The translations under genes were made by a program, and so were the position numbers. DNA of 64,000 nucleotides from DYKG01 sp964596185. GTDB lineage: Bacteria; Muiribacteriota; Ozemobacteria; Ozemobacterales; Ozemobacteraceae. The notes under the pieces were generated by a model. The model had not been told where the DNA came from. It ran no database searches and saw only the letters and a list, made by a program, of their open reading frames with translations. Shown here in pieces: positions 61,775-64,000 of the stretch. Numbering within the stretch: position 1 is the stretch's first letter; each line of letters opens with the position of its first letter. Location: positions 67,073 to 131,072 of the forward strand of contig CAZQUE010000003.1 of NCBI GenBank assembly GCA_964596185.1, read 5' to 3'.

Positions 61775-61838
61775 GCCTTTGCCCTAAAACTTCCAGTGAA
61801 ATTGCCGATAAATATTATAGCTTCACAGGAGGTCGGGT

Positions 61839-62381
61839 ATGAAAACCCAGAAAAACAAAGGAAAAAGAAAAAATCAGTTCGGACTGTTCCTGTTTTTTGT
61901 CGTCGGGCTGTTCATGTTACAGATTGCCTTCGCCTTTACCATTCATGGAGATATTGGCCCGCAGACTGATGTAATTCCCTGCATAGACAAGCCGGCCTCA
62001 CCATTTCTGGTAGGCAGAATTGACAGCCTGGTCAGCAATTCGAATTTGCAGGTTGCCAGAAAAGTGGTGCCTGAAGGAGCTTTTGCGCCTGCTTCTCGCG
62101 AGATCTTCGAAGAAAAGGTCAGCCTCGCCAGAATCGACAGCGAAAATGCTCAGGAACTCGAAGGCATCGTGGTTCGCCAGACTACTGAAGGCAGATTTTA
62201 TGAATACACCGTCAGGGCCGGTGACAACCTCGAAAAAATTTCCCGCAAGCTATACGGCAACGGTCGCATGGTTCAGGCTTTGATCAGACTCAATCGTATC
62301 GTTGACGAAAAAACACTGCAACTCGGCGCTTCATTGTTGATTCCCAAAAATGGAGTCCTCGATTCAATAAAGGTTCTTTGA
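61839..62381 (+). CDS. Exported LysM-domain protein
   Basis: A 180-residue protein with a hydrophobic N-terminus (about 12-35) and a single C-terminal LysM (YTVRAGDNLEKISRKLYGNG then LQLGASLLIPKNG), which binds peptidoglycan glycan chains. AGGAGG precedes the ATG. The penicillin-binding protein gene follows 6 bases later, so a shared role in the cell wall is likely. Confidence 0.85.
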   Translation: MKTQKNKGKRKNQFGLFLFFVVGLFMLQIAFAFTIHGDIGPQTDVIPCIDKPASPFLVGRIDSLVSNSNLQVARKVVPEGAFAPASREIFEEKVSLARIDSENAQELEGIVVRQTTEGRFYEYTVRAGDNLEKISRKLYGNGRMVQALIRLNRIVDEKTLQLGASLLIPKNGVLDSIKVL

Positions 62382-62387
62382 TCGCCA

Positions 62388-63896
62388 ATGCTCTCTAATT
62401 TTCTCAAGCCACTAAATCTGATCTGCATCTTCTTCTATGTTGTTTTCATGCTTGTAGCTATGGATTCAACAGCAGTAGATGCGTTGGTCTTTTATGTGAC
62501 TGAAGAAAATGAAACGCCGGTCTACACTGCCGGAAAAATGGCCAATGCCAGGGTCGGTAAAAGCGATGGGCAAATTGTCGCCATTCAGTTCAAAACTGAA
62601 AAGGCTGCCGAAAACATCGATCAGATTGAAAAGATCGCCGAACCTGAGATAAAACCTTTAAAAACAACAAAAGCTGTTGAAAACCATGCTGAAACAAGCG
62701 TCGCGATGAAAGCTCCCGTGGTTGAGGAGAAGGTAAGCGAAGCTGCAAAAGCAGTAACTCCGGCGGTAGAGTCGGAAAAAGCAGTCGAAAAATCCCAAAA
62801 GAAAATGCCTTCGGCGCTTTCTTACATAAAGGCTATTTCTGAAAAAAAATGGGAATATGCACCGAGCCTCGATCGTTACGTCGTTAAATATGATGATGAA
62901 ACCTATGTGGTTCTGACAATCAGGCCTGCTTTGCAAAAACAGCTCGAAGACATCTTCAAAAAGTATTCAACACGTATCGGTGCCAGTATTATTCAAGACC
63001 CGAGTACCGGAGAGATTCTGGCCATGACCTCCTGCCACAAGAATCAGACCCTGTCCATCGAATCCGAAGATTTCAAAACCAAGCATTGGGCGCTGCGGGC
63101 AACTTTTCCGGTTGCTTCGATTTTCAAGATTATAACGGCAGCGGCTGGTATCGAGTCGGGCAAAATTACTCCCAACAGCAATTTCATCGCCTGGAAAAAA
63201 TCTTACATGAAGGTCTGGAAGGCTTTTGCCCGTTCCCATAATGGCGTTTTCGGCAAAATTGCCCGAAAGACCGGAAAAGCCGTGCTTGAAAAGTATATGG
63301 ATGCATTCGGCTTCAATAAAACGCTGTTTTTCGATCTGAACGTCGGCAAGTCGATTGCTTCACTGCCCTCGAACAGCGTTAAAATGGGGCAAGCCGCCGC
63401 CGGCCTTAATCGGGATTTTCTCGTCAGCCCGCTGCACGTTGCTTCGATAATTTCCACGGTTCTCAATCGTGGTAAAACGATGAAGCCTTATCTGGTAGAC
63501 TATGTGGTGCGCAAAAACAAGGTTATTTTCCGGCGAAAACCTTTTCAGATAGCCCAGCCAATCAAAGATAGCACTGCCCGCGACATTTACAAGATGATGT
63601 ATACAACCACTGCCGTTGGCACTGGCAAAAAAGGTTTTGGTGGATATCGAAGATGCCCGAATCTTGCCAAGATTTGTGGCGGTAAAACCGGAACTCTTAC
63701 CGGCGCTTCGCCTCATTACCTCTTTACCTGGTTTGGCGGTTTCACCAAGGCTACCGGTCGCGATATGTGTATCGTCACACTGGTCGGCCAGAAAAACCAT
63801 TCCGGCACCAAGGCCGCTTCAATCGCCGGGCAAATCGCTTATGAGCTTTACATGAACCGTCATGGTAATGAAAAAGACAAGGTTGCGGCCCGCTGA
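62388..63896 (+). CDS. Penicillin-binding protein, transpeptidase domain
   Basis: A 502-residue membrane-anchored enzyme: an N-terminal helix (about 8-28), a charged Lys/Glu/Ala-rich stretch (about 75-150) and a transpeptidase domain. The active-site motifs are SIFK (Ser nucleophile, SxxK), SHN (SxN) and KTGT (KTG), all intact. The usual class B dimerisation domain is missing or very short. It probably crosslinks murein or acts as a carboxypeptidase; partner LysM protein is upstream. Confidence 0.85.
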   Translation: MLSNFLKPLNLICIFFYVVFMLVAMDSTAVDALVFYVTEENETPVYTAGKMANARVGKSDGQIVAIQFKTEKAAENIDQIEKIAEPEIKPLKTTKAVENHAETSVAMKAPVVEEKVSEAAKAVTPAVESEKAVEKSQKKMPSALSYIKAISEKKWEYAPSLDRYVVKYDDETYVVLTIRPALQKQLEDIFKKYSTRIGASIIQDPSTGEILAMTSCHKNQTLSIESEDFKTKHWALRATFPVASIFKIITAAAGIESGKITPNSNFIAWKKSYMKVWKAFARSHNGVFGKIARKTGKAVLEKYMDAFGFNKTLFFDLNVGKSIASLPSNSVKMGQAAAGLNRDFLVSPLHVASIISTVLNRGKTMKPYLVDYVVRKNKVIFRRKPFQIAQPIKDSTARDIYKMMYTTTAVGTGKKGFGGYRRCPNLAKICGGKTGTLTGASPHYLFTWFGGFTKATGRDMCIVTLVGQKNHSGTKAASIAGQIAYELYMNRHGNEKDKVAAR

Positions 63897-63920
63897 CTCC
63901 AGAATTGATAGAATAAAAAA

Positions 63921-63945
63921 AAAGCCCCGTGATCGGGGCTTTTTC
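63921..63945 (+). terminator. Intrinsic terminator after the penicillin-binding protein gene
   Basis: Stem AAAGCCCC / GGGGCTTT with loop GTGATC, followed by TTCTTTT. A group II intron begins a few bases downstream. Confidence 0.85.
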
Positions 63946-63951
63946 TTTTGA

Positions 63952-64000
63952 GTGCGCCCGGCATGGGCGATAACTCGGCGGTGCAAGTCCGCTACAGGCT
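63952..64000 (+). mobile_element. 5' end of a class C group II intron (partial, cut by window edge)
   Basis: The sequence begins with GTGCG, the consensus intron start, and continues as GCCCGGCATGGGCG then GCGGTGCAAGTCCGC, which fold as the first stems of domain I in bacterial class C introns. It lies 7 bases after a terminator stem-loop and T-run, the typical insertion site of class C introns. The ribozyme body and any reverse transcriptase gene lie beyond the window. Confidence 0.75.

Noticed and set aside
1..64000. CRISPR arrays
   Set aside because: No regularly spaced repeats of 23-40 bases were found; the only array-like region is the short iteron cluster.

Overview
The window reads as the chromosome of a diderm (Gram-negative) bacterium of moderate GC. 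It carries a TolC/RND efflux operon, type IV pilus assembly genes, lipoproteins and peptidoglycan enzymes. Two tandem secreted clostripain-type proteases, oversized minor prepilins and many long sensor proteins suggest a poorly cultured lineage (Riflebacteria-like is my guess, low confidence). Genes are dense, intrinsic terminators are easy to see, and one tRNA gene is present.

Layout. 0-3.0 kb: tail of a pilus-assembly operon with three prepilin-like genes. 3.0-10.0 kb: a PHP phosphoesterase and two large hybrid histidine kinases, the first fused to a CheR methyltransferase. 10.2-11.9 kb: an ACT-domain/UPF0210 pair. 12.0-17.7 kb: two overlapping genes for membrane class III cyclases whose active-site residues are complementary, as in mammalian C1/C2 halves. 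17.8-21.6 kb: small enzymes (TfoX-N, GNAT, nucleotidyltransferase, esterase). 21.8-26.6 kb: a putative murein-peptide salvage cassette (DUF819 membrane protein, NlpC/P60 peptidase, dipeptide epimerase, PGRP amidase). 26.8-32.2 kb: a cyclic-nucleotide-binding protein, PilT, a PilB-like protein with a ruined ATPase site, HU, and a FecR-domain protein.

32.5-41.9 kb: a 9.3-kb integrative element in the 3' end of a tRNA-Leu(CAA) gene, bounded by 23-bp direct repeats. It has a tyrosine integrase, two AlpA-like regulators, a VirE-N/DUF3987 primase-like protein, an iteron cluster that looks like a replication origin, an ERCC4 nuclease and a conserved-looking HGG-protein pair. No capsid or toxin gene is recognisable. 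Its right end is about 600 bp of apparently non-coding DNA made of consecutive long stem-loops, my best candidate for an undescribed structured RNA.

41.9-64.0 kb: a third degenerate cyclase-like protein, a TIM-barrel isomerase, coiled-coil lipoproteins, two clostripains, a TetR-regulated RND efflux operon ending in a PII-like gene, mnmA, an ABC exporter, an AI-2E-type permease, a UPF0104 flippase-like protein, a LysM protein and a penicillin-binding protein. The window ends inside the 5' end of a class C group II intron placed just after a terminator hairpin.

Likely links: the cyclase pair would make cAMP, and the Crp-like protein at 26.8 kb has a canonical cyclic-nucleotide pocket. The pilus genes at both 0-3 kb and 27-30.5 kb may serve one machine. 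All functions are inferred from motifs read by eye; no database search was made.
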